40,989 nucleotides of DNA from Verrucomicrobiales bacterium (GTDB taxonomy: Bacteria > Verrucomicrobiota > Verrucomicrobiia > Verrucomicrobiales > DEV007). The DNA is taken from assembly GCA_029213025.1 (NCBI GenBank), contig JARGOZ010000049.1, positions 1 to 40,989 of the forward strand. The letters run 5' to 3'. This document shows positions 31,757 through 38,672 of the stretch, piece by piece. Both the position numbers and the translations under genes were made by a program. Below the pieces are notes generated by a model. The model saw only the letters and a list, made by a program, of their open reading frames with translations, did no database searches and had not been told where the DNA came from. Within the stretch, counting starts at the first letter, position 1. Each line of letters opens with the position of its first letter.

Positions 31757-33034
31757 TTAAACTTCTGCAGTTTGACCTGCCAAAACGGTGTCTTTCGCTG
31801 AATCGGTCTCGATTTTCCATGAAAGGAATACGAGGAATCCTGCCGTCACCGGAAAAAGTCCTGCGCACAGTAACAGTGCCCATTTGAGAGCTAATTCATC
31901 GGCGAGATGGCCGAGTATGGGTGCCAGCGGCACGAACATCAGACGACAGATCAGGCTCTCCAGCGAGAGGATAGTTGAACGTCGATCTGATGGGAGCAGG
32001 TCGTTCAGTTTTTCCGAAAACACGACGATGCCCAGTCCCCGAACGATGCTGAAACAGATTAGCACGGGGATGGCCCAAATGACCTGGAATCCGGCCGTCA
32101 CCAGATAGCCTACAGCTACGAGAGCGATGCAGAGTCCAACCATTCGGTAGTAGCCGAGAGTCTCGACGATCCGGTTGGAAAGGAGACTGCTGACGGCTAC
32201 GGCCATTCGTAACACGGCATAGGCAATACCAAACGCGGCAATGGGTAGACCCGCTTCAAGTTGCCAGGATTGGGTCAACCAGAAGGCGGCCAGGGTGCTG
32301 ACTGCTACGAGAGCTGAGAGCAGAATCGTTTGCCTTACTAATGGTTGCAGTGTTGTTGTTTCGGAAACGATGTCGAAAATCCCGCGAAAGACTCCGCGCT
32401 TGTTACTTAGTTTGACTCTCGCCGGCTCAACTAAAGATAAAGCCAGAGGGATCGTCAAAGCGTAGCAGGCAGTTTCCAGTAGGACAGGAAGTCTCCAGAC
32501 ATGTTGGAGAATCCAACTGCCTAGGCATCCTGCGATTCCTGCGCTAAGATTCATGTGAAATGACTGGCTGCTTTTGACCCTGCGAAACTCGTATTCTTGT
32601 CCGAGCTCCGCAAGTGTATCCCAGGTCATTGCGGTGTCGGCACCGGAGATAAAGGAAATGGCGATCGCAAGAACCAACTCACCGATCAGGAATCCCAAAA
32701 AACCCGACGAAATCGAATAGATTGCGAAACCAAGTGTCAGTCCGATCGAACCTATCACGAGAGCGTTCTTCCTGCCGTAGACGTCGGAGTAGTATCCGGA
32801 AGGAATTTCCAAAATACAAAGAGCCGCGCCGAAAATGGCCTGGAGAATAAGAACTTCCGACAGGCTTATGCCAAACCCGTTCAGGTAAGGCACAAATACC
32901 GCCACGACAAAGCCGGCTCCGCGGAGAAAGTAGAGAAGTTTCAGTTTGCCAATATTGGACTGGAGCTGCTTTCTTCTACTCTCGCTTAATGCGTCGACCT
33001 CTTCCAAAGTGATTTCTTTGAGTTTGTTGGACAT
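31757..33034 (-). CDS. major facilitator superfamily transporter
   Basis: 425 aa with about 12 membrane segments. The MFS signature between helices 2 and 3 is GYYSDVYGRKNAL; repeated G/A-rich helices and a central loop (about residues 195-215, EPARVKLSNKRGV) follow the usual 6+6 layout. Substrate not predictable; drug or metabolite efflux is typical. It lies inside the tRNA array on the same strand, 50 bp after tRNA-Val, so it is cargo or an old insertion. Confidence 0.9.
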   Translation of the reverse strand: MSNKLKEITLEEVDALSESRRKQLQSNIGKLKLLYFLRGAGFVVAVFVPYLNGFGISLSEVLILQAIFGAALCILEIPSGYYSDVYGRKNALVIGSIGLTLGFAIYSISSGFLGFLIGELVLAIAISFISGADTAMTWDTLAELGQEYEFRRVKSSQSFHMNLSAGIAGCLGSWILQHVWRLPVLLETACYALTIPLALSLVEPARVKLSNKRGVFRGIFDIVSETTTLQPLVRQTILLSALVAVSTLAAFWLTQSWQLEAGLPIAAFGIAYAVLRMAVAVSSLLSNRIVETLGYYRMVGLCIALVAVGYLVTAGFQVIWAIPVLICFSIVRGLGIVVFSEKLNDLLPSDRRSTILSLESLICRLMFVPLAPILGHLADELALKWALLLCAGLFPVTAGFLVFLSWKIETDSAKDTVLAGQTAEV

Positions 33035-33067
33035 GACAAGAGATCGGTAGAATTAGTGGTGTATGAA

Positions 33068-33140
33068 TCGGACTGGTGGGATTTGAACCCACAACCTACT
33101 GATTATGAGTCAGGTGCTCTGACCATTGAGCTACAATCCG
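33068..33140 (-). tRNA. tRNA-Met or Ile2 (CAT), canonical
   Basis: Acceptor CGGATTG / CAGTCCG, anticodon stem CTGA / TCAG with loop CTCATAA, D-loop AATGGTCA (GG), T-arm GTGGG TTCAAAT CCCAC. Confidence 0.9.
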
Positions 33141-33155
33141 AAAGACAGAGAAAAG

Positions 33156-33227
33156 TGGAGCCAGGGACAGGGTTTTCACCCGCATATTCCGATTTACAAG
33201 ATCGGCGCAATTATCTGCCACCCTGGC
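33156..33227 (-). tRNA. tRNA-Thr (TGT) with reduced elbow
   Basis: Acceptor GCCAGGG / CCCTGGC, anticodon arm CCGAT CTTGTAA ATCGG. The D-arm is only 12 nt (GCA GATAAT TGC, no AG or GG), and the T-loop is TGAAAAC, lacking C56: both elbow partners are lost together. CCA encoded. Confidence 0.8.
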
Positions 33228-33251
33228 GTATTATAAGGTATAGAAATTCGA

Positions 33252-33286
33252 GTGTACCCTGTACACTCACTGAGCGTACAGGGTAC
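33252..33286. repeat. inverted GTACCCTG repeat pair
   Basis: GTACCCTGTAC and GTACAGGGTAC form an 11-base stem around a short loop between tRNA-Thr and tRNA-Gly. Confidence 0.7.
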
Positions 33287-33296
33287 CCTCTGAAAT

Positions 33297-33370
33297 TGGT
33301 GCGCTGTGCCGGTAACGCTCCGGCTTTTTCAGTTTGGAAGACTGACGTCATACTTTTAGACCAACAACGC
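33297..33370 (-). tRNA. tRNA-Gly (TCC), AGCGTTA-type T-loop
   Basis: Acceptor GCGTTGT / ACAGCGC, anticodon arm TCAGT CTTCCAA ACTGA, T-arm GCCGG AGCGTTA CCGGC, D-loop with AAAG. CCA encoded. Confidence 0.86.
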
Positions 33371-33420
33371 TTTTGGCTTTTGGTATAGGAAAAGGTGTTC
33401 AGAGAACCTTGGCAGGGTGT

Positions 33421-33586
33421 GGCCAAAAAGGCCGTCGATGTAGATCCCGTCATTTCTGACAGGACACTGATCACGCGATGTCTTTCTACGGGAGAATTTC
33501 GTCGCTGTCGCTGGATCGATCGCTCGATTGTCGCTACCTTAGGACCGTTATAGTTACGAAGGAACCCTGGTCCTCACTGCTGAACA
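33421..33586 (-). ncRNA. structured RNA carrying the 23S helix-69 / I-CeuI-site sequence
   Basis: The plus strand at 33531-33556 matches, as I remember it, the 26-bp I-CeuI recognition sequence, universal in bacterial 23S rRNA (it includes CTACCTTAGGACCG). Sequence around it is not 23S. On the minus strand GGACC / GGTCC and CGT / ACG stems present the helix-69 loop AACTATA like an anticodon loop. The 5' end shares the AGTGAGG..TTCG motif with three nearby tRNA-like elements. Confidence 0.65.
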
Positions 33587-33604
33587 TAAAATGTGATAGA
33601 TAAA

Positions 33605-33617
33605 GTAGGATGGACTG
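33605..33617. repeat. half REP element
   Basis: Only GTAGGATGGACTG of the REP arm, without its partner. Confidence 0.5.
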
Positions 33618-33624
33618 AAAAGAG

Positions 33625-33695
33625 ACCGGTCGACGGGATTTGCACCCGCTCCGCTACATTCACAATGTAGAATGCTGCTCCTACACCACGACCGG
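33625..33695 (-). tRNA. tRNA-His (GTG)
   Basis: Perfect acceptor CCGGTCG / CGACCGG, anticodon arm CTACA TTGTGAA TGTAG, T-loop TGCAAAT (G55), D-loop AGGAGCA (AG). Flanking bases would give A at -1 opposite T73, not the usual G-1:C73. Confidence 0.85.
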
Positions 33696-33710
33696 TATAA
33701 ATTTGAAAAG

Positions 33711-33781
33711 TTCCCCTGGAAGGTACCGCCCCTTCTTCACCGGCTTAAAAGGCCGGTGCATCACTTTAATGCTTCAGAGGA
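33711..33781 (-). tRNA. tRNA-Lys (TTT), copy 2, GGC-type T-loop
   Basis: Acceptor TCCTCTG / CAGGGGA, D-arm GCAT TAAAGTG ATGC (AG), anticodon arm CCGGC CTTTTAA GCCGG, T-arm GAAGG GGCGGTA CCTTC. Confidence 0.86.
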
Positions 33782-33796
33782 ATTGAAGTTGAAAAT

Positions 33797-33872
33797 TGGC
33801 ATCCCGGCCGGGATTCGAACCCGGGATAGCTGATAGAAAGTCAGCTGTGCTAAGCCACTACACTACAGGGAT
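33797..33872 (-). tRNA. tRNA-Glu (TTC), canonical, copy 2
   Basis: Acceptor ATCCCTG / CCGGGAT, anticodon arm GCTGA CTTTCTA TCAGC, D-loop AGTGGCTTA, T-arm CCGGG TTCGAAT CCCGG, G73, CCA encoded. Confidence 0.92.
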
Positions 33873-33875
33873 AAG

Positions 33876-33969
33876 TCATTTATGATTTTTTCATTGATGA
33901 TTGATCATTTGGCTCCCGCATTGGGCGGGCGAAGCCTGCCTGGAATGATCAATGGTAAATCATAAATGA
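33876..33969. repeat. large imperfect palindrome
   Basis: TCATTTATGATTT at one end and AAATCATAAATGA at the other, with nested TGATCATT / AATGATCA and a GC-rich GGGCGGGC centre. MITE-like shape. Confidence 0.6.
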
Positions 33970-33980
33970 TAGAAAAAGAG

Positions 33981-34051
33981 AGACGCTGACAGGATTTGCA
34001 CCTGCATATGGTGGTTTGCAACCACTGACCTTACTACTCGGACACAGCGTC
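33981..34051 (-). tRNA. tRNA-Cys (GCA)
   Basis: Perfect acceptor GACGCTG / CAGCGTC, anticodon stem GTGG / CCAC with loop TTGCAAA, T-loop TGCAAAT (G55), D-loop with TAG. Discriminator T, usual for Cys. Confidence 0.86.
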
Positions 34052-34059
34052 ATGTAAAT

Positions 34060-34137
34060 TGGTCGGGGTGACAGGATTTGAACCTGCGGCTACCGGTACC
34101 CAAAACCGGTGCTCTGGCCAGACTGAGCTACACCTCG
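34060..34137 (-). tRNA. tRNA-Pro (TGG), canonical
   Basis: Acceptor CGAGGTG / CACCCCG, anticodon arm CCGGT TTTGGGT ACCGG, D-loop AGTCTGGCCA (GG), T-loop TTCAAAT, CCA encoded. Confidence 0.91.
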
Positions 34138-34162
34138 TTCTAAAGCCGGAAAATTTGGCAAT

Positions 34163-34190
34163 AAAAAAGGAATGCTAACAAGCACTCCTT
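34163..34190 (-). terminator. intrinsic terminator after the FHA gene
   Basis: Minus strand: AGGAGTGCT, loop TGTT, AGCATTCCT, then TTTTTT. Ends the FHA transcript. Confidence 0.88.
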
Positions 34191-34228
34191 GTTTTGTTTG
34201 AGTATAAAAGGAAATTGAATCTTTCTGT

Positions 34229-34603
34229 TCACCGGGTGTTGACCTTGCCGAAACTTTTTCTTCTCTCGCTTAAGGGAATTACCGGAATTGCGTTGGACGG
34301 AGGTTTCTCTATTACTTCAAAGTCGACATAGGCGATACGGATTACGTCGCCAATTTTGAAAGGCATAATGTCTTTAACCTTGTCCTGATTTACAAAAGTG
34401 CCGTTGCGCGATTCACAGTCCTGAATGGAAAATTCGTCGTCTCCATTGCAGGTGATGATGGCGTGACGCGAAGAGATCCATGTTTCATCAACACTGATGT
34501 TGTTGTGCGGATCCCTTCCTATGGTCACTCTGTTTTCTTTCAGATCGAAATTTTGAGTTTCACCGGAATCCAGTTTTCGCTTCAGACTAACCCTCATTAT
34601 CAA
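34229..34603 (-). CDS. FHA domain protein, 124 aa
   Basis: Nearly all of the protein is one FHA domain: RVTIGRDPHNNI, WISSRHAIITC, DCESRNGTFVN. Arg, Ser and Asn that contact phosphothreonine are all present (GR, SRH, NGT). FHA domains read phosphorylated Thr peptides, but no Ser/Thr kinase is seen in this island. It is followed by a strong terminator and lies 84 bp from a second FHA gene, probably a duplicated pair. Confidence 0.9.
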   Translation of the reverse strand: MIMRVSLKRKLDSGETQNFDLKENRVTIGRDPHNNISVDETWISSRHAIITCNGDDEFSIQDCESRNGTFVNQDKVKDIMPFKIGDVIRIAYVDFEVIEKPPSNAIPVIPLSERRKSFGKVNTR

Positions 34604-34687
34604 TTCGATTCAGGCCGAATTGAACCAGAAATCGAATCGGAAGGGAAGCAAAAATGACGTATTTATGTCGTTTGAGGAAAAGGTGTG

Positions 34688-35215
34688 CTATACCGAAGAC
34701 GGATCGTATAGTTTCAGGCCGGATCGCTTTCTCTGCTTCATTTTGTCAGCGAGATAGACCTTCTTGTTGTCTTTCTTTGCTCTACCGGTGATTTTTCTCT
34801 GTGTACAATACGATGAGGGAAAAGTCTGATTGTACGTTTCCCGACTGCGACTTCCTTTGACTATCAGCTTTTTCGGCGATGCCGATGCGACCAAAGGGGG
34901 GGGCGAAGCTGAGGTCGAATCCGGCCTGACGACGCTGCAGGCCGCGATTCCGAAGCGAAGAATATCGCCGTCGGCAATTTCTGTTGTCCCATCGACTGGA
35001 ATATCGTTGACGAAGGTACCGTTTTTCGATTCGAGGTCTTCAATCACAAAGGTGCCGCCATCGGTTTCAATTATTCTGGCGTGTCTTTGTGAAATGTAAC
35101 TCTGTTGGATTTGAATCCGGTTTGAATCAGCACGACCGATAGTCGTCAGTTTCCCTAGCTGGAGATCTGTGGTTTCCCCTTTTTCATTCATGATGATTCG
35201 CAGGCGTAGCTCCAT
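34688..35215 (-). CDS. FHA domain protein, 175 aa, with basic tail
   Basis: N-terminal FHA domain (TTIGRADSNRIQIQQSYISQ, then RHARI, and DLESKNGTFVND) with the full phosphothreonine-binding set, then a proline/serine linker and a strongly basic C-terminus (about residues 120-175) rich in K and R that could bind nucleic acid. The basic tail, in an array of tRNA genes, makes RNA binding worth considering, but this is inference. Confidence 0.88.
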   Translation of the reverse strand: MELRLRIIMNEKGETTDLQLGKLTTIGRADSNRIQIQQSYISQRHARIIETDGGTFVIEDLESKNGTFVNDIPVDGTTEIADGDILRFGIAACSVVRPDSTSASPPPLVASASPKKLIVKGSRSRETYNQTFPSSYCTQRKITGRAKKDNKKVYLADKMKQRKRSGLKLYDPSSV

Positions 35216-35281
35216 TGTGTTGTTCAGTATCGTTTAAATTCGCATGCAGAGCAGAATTGATGCCAGGATTCGGGGATGTAA

Positions 35282-35352
35282 TCGCTCAGGGAGGTAACGC
35301 TCCTCCGTCTTCCGCTTATCAGGCGGGCGCTCTACTTTTGAGCTACTGAGCG
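35282..35352 (-). tRNA. tRNA-Ile (GAT), AGCGTTA-type T-loop
   Basis: Perfect acceptor CGCTCAG / CTGAGCG, anticodon stem CCGC / GCGG with loop CTGATAA, T-arm GGAGG AGCGTTA CCTCC, D-loop AAAAGTA (AG). Confidence 0.86.
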
Positions 35353-35458
35353 GATCTATTTTTGGGGGGTGGGGAAATTGCCGTCTTTTTACCAATAATC
35401 AGCGCGATTCCGAAGGTTGGTCGATCGTTGGGTTGTTCAAGTAGGCAGCGGATACAGG

Positions 35459-35545
35459 CGGAGGCGGAGAGGATCGAACTCCCACAACCGGTCAGGGTCA
35501 TCACGGTTTTCAAGACCGATAAGCACGCCAGCCTTGCGCGCCTCC
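35459..35545 (-). tRNA. tRNA-Ser (TGA), canonical class II
   Basis: Perfect acceptor GGAGGCG / CGCCTCC, anticodon stem CGGT / ACCG with loop CTTGAAA, long variable arm, D-loop GCTGGCGTG (GG), T-loop TTCGATC, G73. Confidence 0.9.
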
Positions 35546-35559
35546 AAAAACGTGGAAAA

Positions 35560-35643
35560 TGGGTGAGGTCGGGTTTGCATCGACTCAGCTCCCGGGTACC
35601 TGTTTTACAGGCAGGTTCGGCTCTCCTGCTCCGGCGCTCACCT
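35560..35643 (-). tRNA. tRNA-Tyr (GTA), copy 2
   Basis: Acceptor GGTGAG / CTCACC (six pairs), anticodon loop CTGTAAA with a C:A mismatch at 31-39, longer variable arm, T-loop TGCAAAC (G55) with a mismatch at 53-61. Confidence 0.72.
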
Positions 35644-35662
35644 TCAATAATTAGCGAAAAAT

Positions 35663-35734
35663 TGGTAGCAGGTCCCGGTAACGCTCCGGGCCATCCGGGA
35701 TTATGATTCCCGTCCCAGCCTTGCTGCACCTGCC
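35663..35734 (-). tRNA. tRNA (CAT) with stub D-arm, AGCGTTA-type T-loop
   Basis: Acceptor GGCAGGT / ACCTGCT, D-arm only CAGC AAG GCTG, anticodon arm CGGGA ATCATAA TCCCG, T-arm CCCGG AGCGTTA CCGGG, CCA encoded. Confidence 0.75.
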
Positions 35735-35778
35735 TCGAGGAAAATATAAATGTCCTGTGTGGCCACTTCGGACAACCT

Positions 35779-35851
35779 GATTCCTGTTAGGTTCGCATCC
35801 CACGGCCGACCGGTCCCCAAGACCGGCGCCGCTGATTGTGGGTTGCTAGAC
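35779..35851 (-). tRNA. degenerate tRNA-Pro-like (TGG)
   Basis: Anticodon arm CCGGT CTTGGGG ACCGG is clear, but T-stem and acceptor do not pair; T-loop resembles TGCGAAC. Probably decayed. Confidence 0.4.
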
Positions 35852-35968
35852 TCATAATGATTGTTGAGTTCAAAGGTAGACGTTGTAATCGTCTGCTAAA
35901 TTCATTCGCTGGCCCGGATATGTTTTATCATTAAATCGAATGTGGTGTCTATCATTTTACTAAAATTG

Positions 35969-36050
35969 GATCCAGGCCCGGTAATGCTCCGCAGGCGCTG
36001 CCCCAGCCTTTCAGGGATATGAACCCCGAATCGACGTTTATCGACCTCGT
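35969..36050 (-). tRNA. degenerate tRNA (CAT) with extra variable-region hairpin
   Basis: Anticodon arm CGGGG TTCATAT CCCTG and T-loop AGCATTA are present; an insertion containing GGC / GCC enlarges the variable region, and the acceptor does not pair. Confidence 0.4.
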
Positions 36051-36092
36051 GTAAAAATGTGTTAGGATTAAAGTGAATATTTTATCAAAATT

Positions 36093-36962
36093 ATGAATCC
36101 TGTGGAAATGAGGTCGCTTAGTAGGGGGGAGATGCTACGACTGGGCATTAAGATCATCGTAGAGATGATCAGTTCCCGCGGGCGGAACCTTGTCTACCTG
36201 CCGCGCCGCTATGATTCGAATCCTGATTACGCCCAATGGAAAACATCTCTGGAGCAGGTCCGGTATGAGAGCGGACCAATCAAAATGTCGGCTTTTCTCG
36301 ATTGTGGTCCTCGTGCCACTCCGGAATCTATATGGCTGCTATTCGGCGGCAACGCATCGGTTGCTCTGGATTGGTTGACAGTGACATTCTTTGCACCGCC
36401 ATCTTCAGATGCTTTTGTTCTCTTTGATTATCCGGGATTCGGAGACAGTGAAGGGAAACCGGATCGCAAACTGATTCAACGTTGTATCGATGATCTCATT
36501 GAAAAGTTGGCCGCTAGATTTTCTATCGAAAGATCCGATGTGGGGAACCGCTTCAAAGTAATGGGGCACTCTCTTGGTTCTGCAGTTGCGTTGGAAACCG
36601 CTGTGCGGCACTCAATCAGGAAGGGGATACTAATTGCGCCCTTCACGTCGGTCCAAAAGATGGGGGAGAAGATGTTCGGGAAAATAATCCCAATGCTGGC
36701 TGCTGATCGATACGATAATCTCAAATCGATACGGGAGCTGACCGCTGCGAAAGCCGAGCTTAACCTCCACATTATCCACGGATTGCAGGATGACATTATT
36801 CCCGTCAGCATGGCCAGGGAATTGCACGAAGCGTTCCCTGGCCACACTACCTTATGGGAAATACCGGATGCCAACCACAATGACATACTGCTGCTACTTT
36901 CCAAAGAGCTTGGTTGCGCCCTGACGAACGGGGGAGACTTTAGTTATGTTTCGAATAAGTAG
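36093..36962 (+). CDS. alpha/beta hydrolase
   Basis: 289 aa. Nucleophile elbow GHSLGSA (Ser near residue 157), oxyanion/cap region FDYPGFGDSEGKP, acid in HGLQDDIIP, and catalytic His in DANHNDIL. This resembles the serine aminopeptidase/BAAT-like hydrolases. Cytoplasmic, with no signal peptide. Substrate unknown. It is plus-strand cargo inside the minus-strand tRNA array, with a REP-like palindrome just beyond its stop. Confidence 0.88.
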   Translation: MNPVEMRSLSRGEMLRLGIKIIVEMISSRGRNLVYLPRRYDSNPDYAQWKTSLEQVRYESGPIKMSAFLDCGPRATPESIWLLFGGNASVALDWLTVTFFAPPSSDAFVLFDYPGFGDSEGKPDRKLIQRCIDDLIEKLAARFSIERSDVGNRFKVMGHSLGSAVALETAVRHSIRKGILIAPFTSVQKMGEKMFGKIIPMLAADRYDNLKSIRELTAAKAELNLHIIHGLQDDIIPVSMARELHEAFPGHTTLWEIPDANHNDILLLLSKELGCALTNGGDFSYVSNK

Positions 36963-37027
36963 AATGGATTGATAATCCGTTCCTGGTTTGCATGGGTTGT
37001 GTTGAACGGATTTCCAATCCATTCTAC
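36959..37027. repeat. REP-like palindrome 6 (variant)
   Basis: GTAGAATGGATTGATAATCC with a near-complement; closest to the variant at 23886. Confidence 0.8.
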
Positions 37028-37054
37028 TGCTCTCACGCGTTTGTTTGATTTAAA

Positions 37055-37128
37055 TCGCGGTGGCAGGACTCGCACCTGCTTTCCCCGGTTTCCAAAACCG
37101 GTATCTCGACTACTTCGACCTCACCACG
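37055..37128 (-). tRNA. tRNA-Pro (TGG), copy 2
   Basis: Acceptor CGTGGTG / CACCGCG, anticodon arm CCGGT TTTGGAA ACCGG, T-loop TGCGAGT (G55), D-loop with TAG. Confidence 0.84.
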
Positions 37129-37136
37129 GAAAAGGA

Positions 37137-37205
37137 TTGCAGGTCCCGGTAACGCTCCGGGCTTTCCAAGGTTATGAGCCTCGGACCGACCTTTATCGAC
37201 CTGCA
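37137..37205 (-). tRNA. tRNA (CAT), short D-arm, AGCGTTA-type T-loop
   Basis: Acceptor TGCAGGT / ACCTGCA, D-arm CGA TAAAGG TCG, anticodon arm CGAGG CTCATAA CCTTG, T-arm CCCGG AGCGTTA CCGGG. Confidence 0.8.
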
Positions 37206-37221
37206 TATATAAAGTTAAAAA

Positions 37222-37294
37222 TGGAGACGGTGGGATTCGCACCCACCACACGCTGCGTGCAAGGCAGCATCGCCACTATGGAACATACGCCCCC
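37222..37294 (-). tRNA. tRNA-Ala (TGC), copy 1
   Basis: Acceptor GGGGGCG / CGTCTCC, anticodon arm GCTGC CTTGCAC GCAGC, T-arm TGGG TGCGAAT CCCA (G55), D-loop with TAG, A73. Confidence 0.85.
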
Positions 37295-37299
37295 ATATT

Positions 37300-37655
37300 A
37301 TGAGAAAAGCGGGTTGAGAAGGACACCCACTTCGGTAAAGACTTGCGCCGGATTATCGCGAGGCTTGCAGACCCCGCCTTCCCGACTCATTCCACGCCAC
37401 CGGAGCTATGGGCTCCACCTGACGTATCTCTACATGGCTGCAGTTTAGTTTACAGGTCCTGCGTGAGACCTATTCAATTGCGACTACTCAATGTTCAGCC
37501 TACCGCCGACACTCGCGTGCCGTGAAGAGGCGCTAACCTCAGACGTGCAACTTTCCATCGATCCGCAGGCGCCTTGCGAGCTCCTTTGGACCCTGATTCC
37601 GGCCGAAGCCAGTCAGGGATTAAGCCATTTTCGCAACAATCGTGGACGCGACTTT
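37300..37655 (-). other. structured but unassigned stretch
   Basis: No ORF or normal tRNA. On the minus strand I see a CTGGC TTCG GCCGG hairpin inside CCCTGA / TCAGGG (near 37600), GAGG TTAGCG CCTC (near 37530), AGGTC / GACCT (near 37460) and GGAGC / GCTCC (near 37400). It may hold one or more non-tRNA RNAs or decayed tRNAs. Confidence 0.4.
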
Positions 37656-37663
37656 GCGTTTGT

Positions 37664-37736
37664 AATAAACAAAACGGGAGTGACCCCGTACCTTTTGATT
37701 TAATGTCAAATGCTCTACCTTGAGCTATATGTTATT
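37664..37736 (-). tRNA. tRNA-like element with TTA in the anticodon position
   Basis: D-arm GCTC AAGGTA GAGC and anticodon stem TTTGA / TCAAA with loop CATTAAA, which puts TTA at 34-36 and A at 33. T-stem ACGGG / CCCGT has a 6-base loop GTCACT. Acceptor weak. Confidence 0.4.
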
Positions 37737-37740
37737 CCCT

Positions 37741-37920
37741 GAGAGACGTGCACGTCCTGCGGTTCCATAGTTTTTTGGACTACCGAATGCCACACGCCTC
37801 CTGCCCGGCCTGATGTCTCAGGTCTCGAACCGTTTACGCGACTTCGGATCATCTCCGTAAAGAAATGATCCGTTACCGATCAACTACCACACAGCACTTA
37901 GCGACAAAATGCTCCTTGCA
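37741..37920 (-). other. unassigned structured stretch with a 10-pair hairpin
   Basis: GGATCATTTC / GAGATGATCC forms a long hairpin near 37845, next to GTAAACGGTTCGA, which matches part of chimera 2's 5' arm. No gene recognised. Confidence 0.35.
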
Positions 37921-38263
37921 CCATGTGATTACCCTTCATCCTTAGCTGTCGATGTTTGCATAGAGATTCTGTGGGCTGCTACCTCCACCCGTTGCTTGAG
38001 CATTTGCCATCCGCAACGGAAGCATCTCCCATCTTCCAGCATAGTTCCGCAGTTTTTAAGACTGCGAAACTCACAGGATTGGGTTTGCCTGGTTGTCCTC
38101 GATTCCGAAGAATCAAGGCGGCGAGCTCGGGGAACTCACCTTTCCCTGCCTTTCGACAAGGGTATCTGACGACTCCAGGCAGCCAAATTGTTTAAAGTTA
38201 TTATCTGTATTGCGGCGCAGATAAAAGTGTCTGCGCTACGTTTTCTATATTTGAAAGAGAAAA
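37921..38263. other. intergenic stretch without recognised gene
   Basis: No supported ORF or tRNA in about 340 bp; only short frames without family resemblance. Confidence 0.4.
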
Positions 38264-38402
38264 GCACTACGCGAGTGTGAGGAAGTAATATCAATATGAC
38301 AGTACCTAAAACTGTTGCCAAACCATTGGCGTCATCTCCATAAGTGGAGACGGCTGGATTCGAACCAACAAAGCTTGTAACTTCGATCCGATTGCGTAGT
38401 GC
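38264..38402 (-). ncRNA. Y-RNA-like chimera 5: permuted tRNA-Leu-like body (TAG)
   Basis: Perfect eight-pair outer stem GCACTACG / CGTAGTGC, conserved loop (CAATCGGATC opposite CTCACACTCG) and GAAGT / ACTTC. Permuted insert: T-arm GTTGG TTCGAAT CCAGC, 3' acceptor CGTCTCC, linker ACTTAT, 5' acceptor GGAGATG, D-arm GCCAATGGTTTGGC, anticodon arm ACAGT TTTAGGT ACTGT. It lies 14 kb from the other four copies, inside the tRNA array. Confidence 0.82.
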
Positions 38403-38410
38403 TTTAAAAG

Positions 38411-38484
38411 TGGTAGGGCCTGGAGGTAACGCTCCCCCGTCTTCTCTGTGTAAAAGAGTGGTTCTACTTTTAAACTAAGGCCCC
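38411..38484 (-). tRNA. tRNA-Val (TAC), AGCGTTA-type T-loop
   Basis: Acceptor GGGGCCT / AGGCCCT, anticodon stem CTCT / AGAG with loop TTTACAC, T-arm GGGGG AGCGTTA CCTCC, D-loop TAAAAGTA (AG), CCA encoded. Confidence 0.86.
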
Positions 38485-38496
38485 GTTCTGAAAAAT

Positions 38497-38572
38497 TGGT
38501 GCCCATGGCAGGATTTGCACCCGCAACCTCCGGTGTCTAAGACCGTTGCCTCTGCTGTTGGGCTACATGGGC
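38497..38572 (-). tRNA. tRNA-Leu-type (TAG) on a class I body, copy 2
   Basis: Perfect acceptor GCCCATG / CATGGGC, anticodon loop CTTAGAC, T-loop TGCAAAT, D-loop AACAGCA. CCA encoded. Near-duplicate of the copy at 30011. Confidence 0.83.
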
Positions 38573-38585
38573 TTTAAAAGGAAAA

Positions 38586-38658
38586 TGGAGACGACGGGAA
38601 TTGCACCCGCCACACACTGTCTGCCAGACAACATCGCCACTATGGTACATGCGCCCCC
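38586..38658 (-). tRNA. tRNA-Ala (GGC)
   Basis: Aligned with the Ala (TGC) genes: acceptor GGGGGCG / CGTCTCC, anticodon arm GTTGT CTGGCAG ACAGT, T-loop TGCAATT (G55), D-loop with TAG. Confidence 0.8.
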
Positions 38659-38672
38659 TTTAATAAAATTGA

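Noticed and set aside
33056..33388. 110-aa plus-strand ORF over the Met, Thr and Gly tRNA genes
   Set aside because: Consists entirely of reversed tRNA sequence, as do other short frames in the array that read phrases such as GFAPATSG or GNAPGS.
33421..33586. Group I intron at the I-CeuI-type rRNA site
   Set aside because: The element is under 200 bp, I could not find the P3-P8 core, and the flanks are not rRNA exons.
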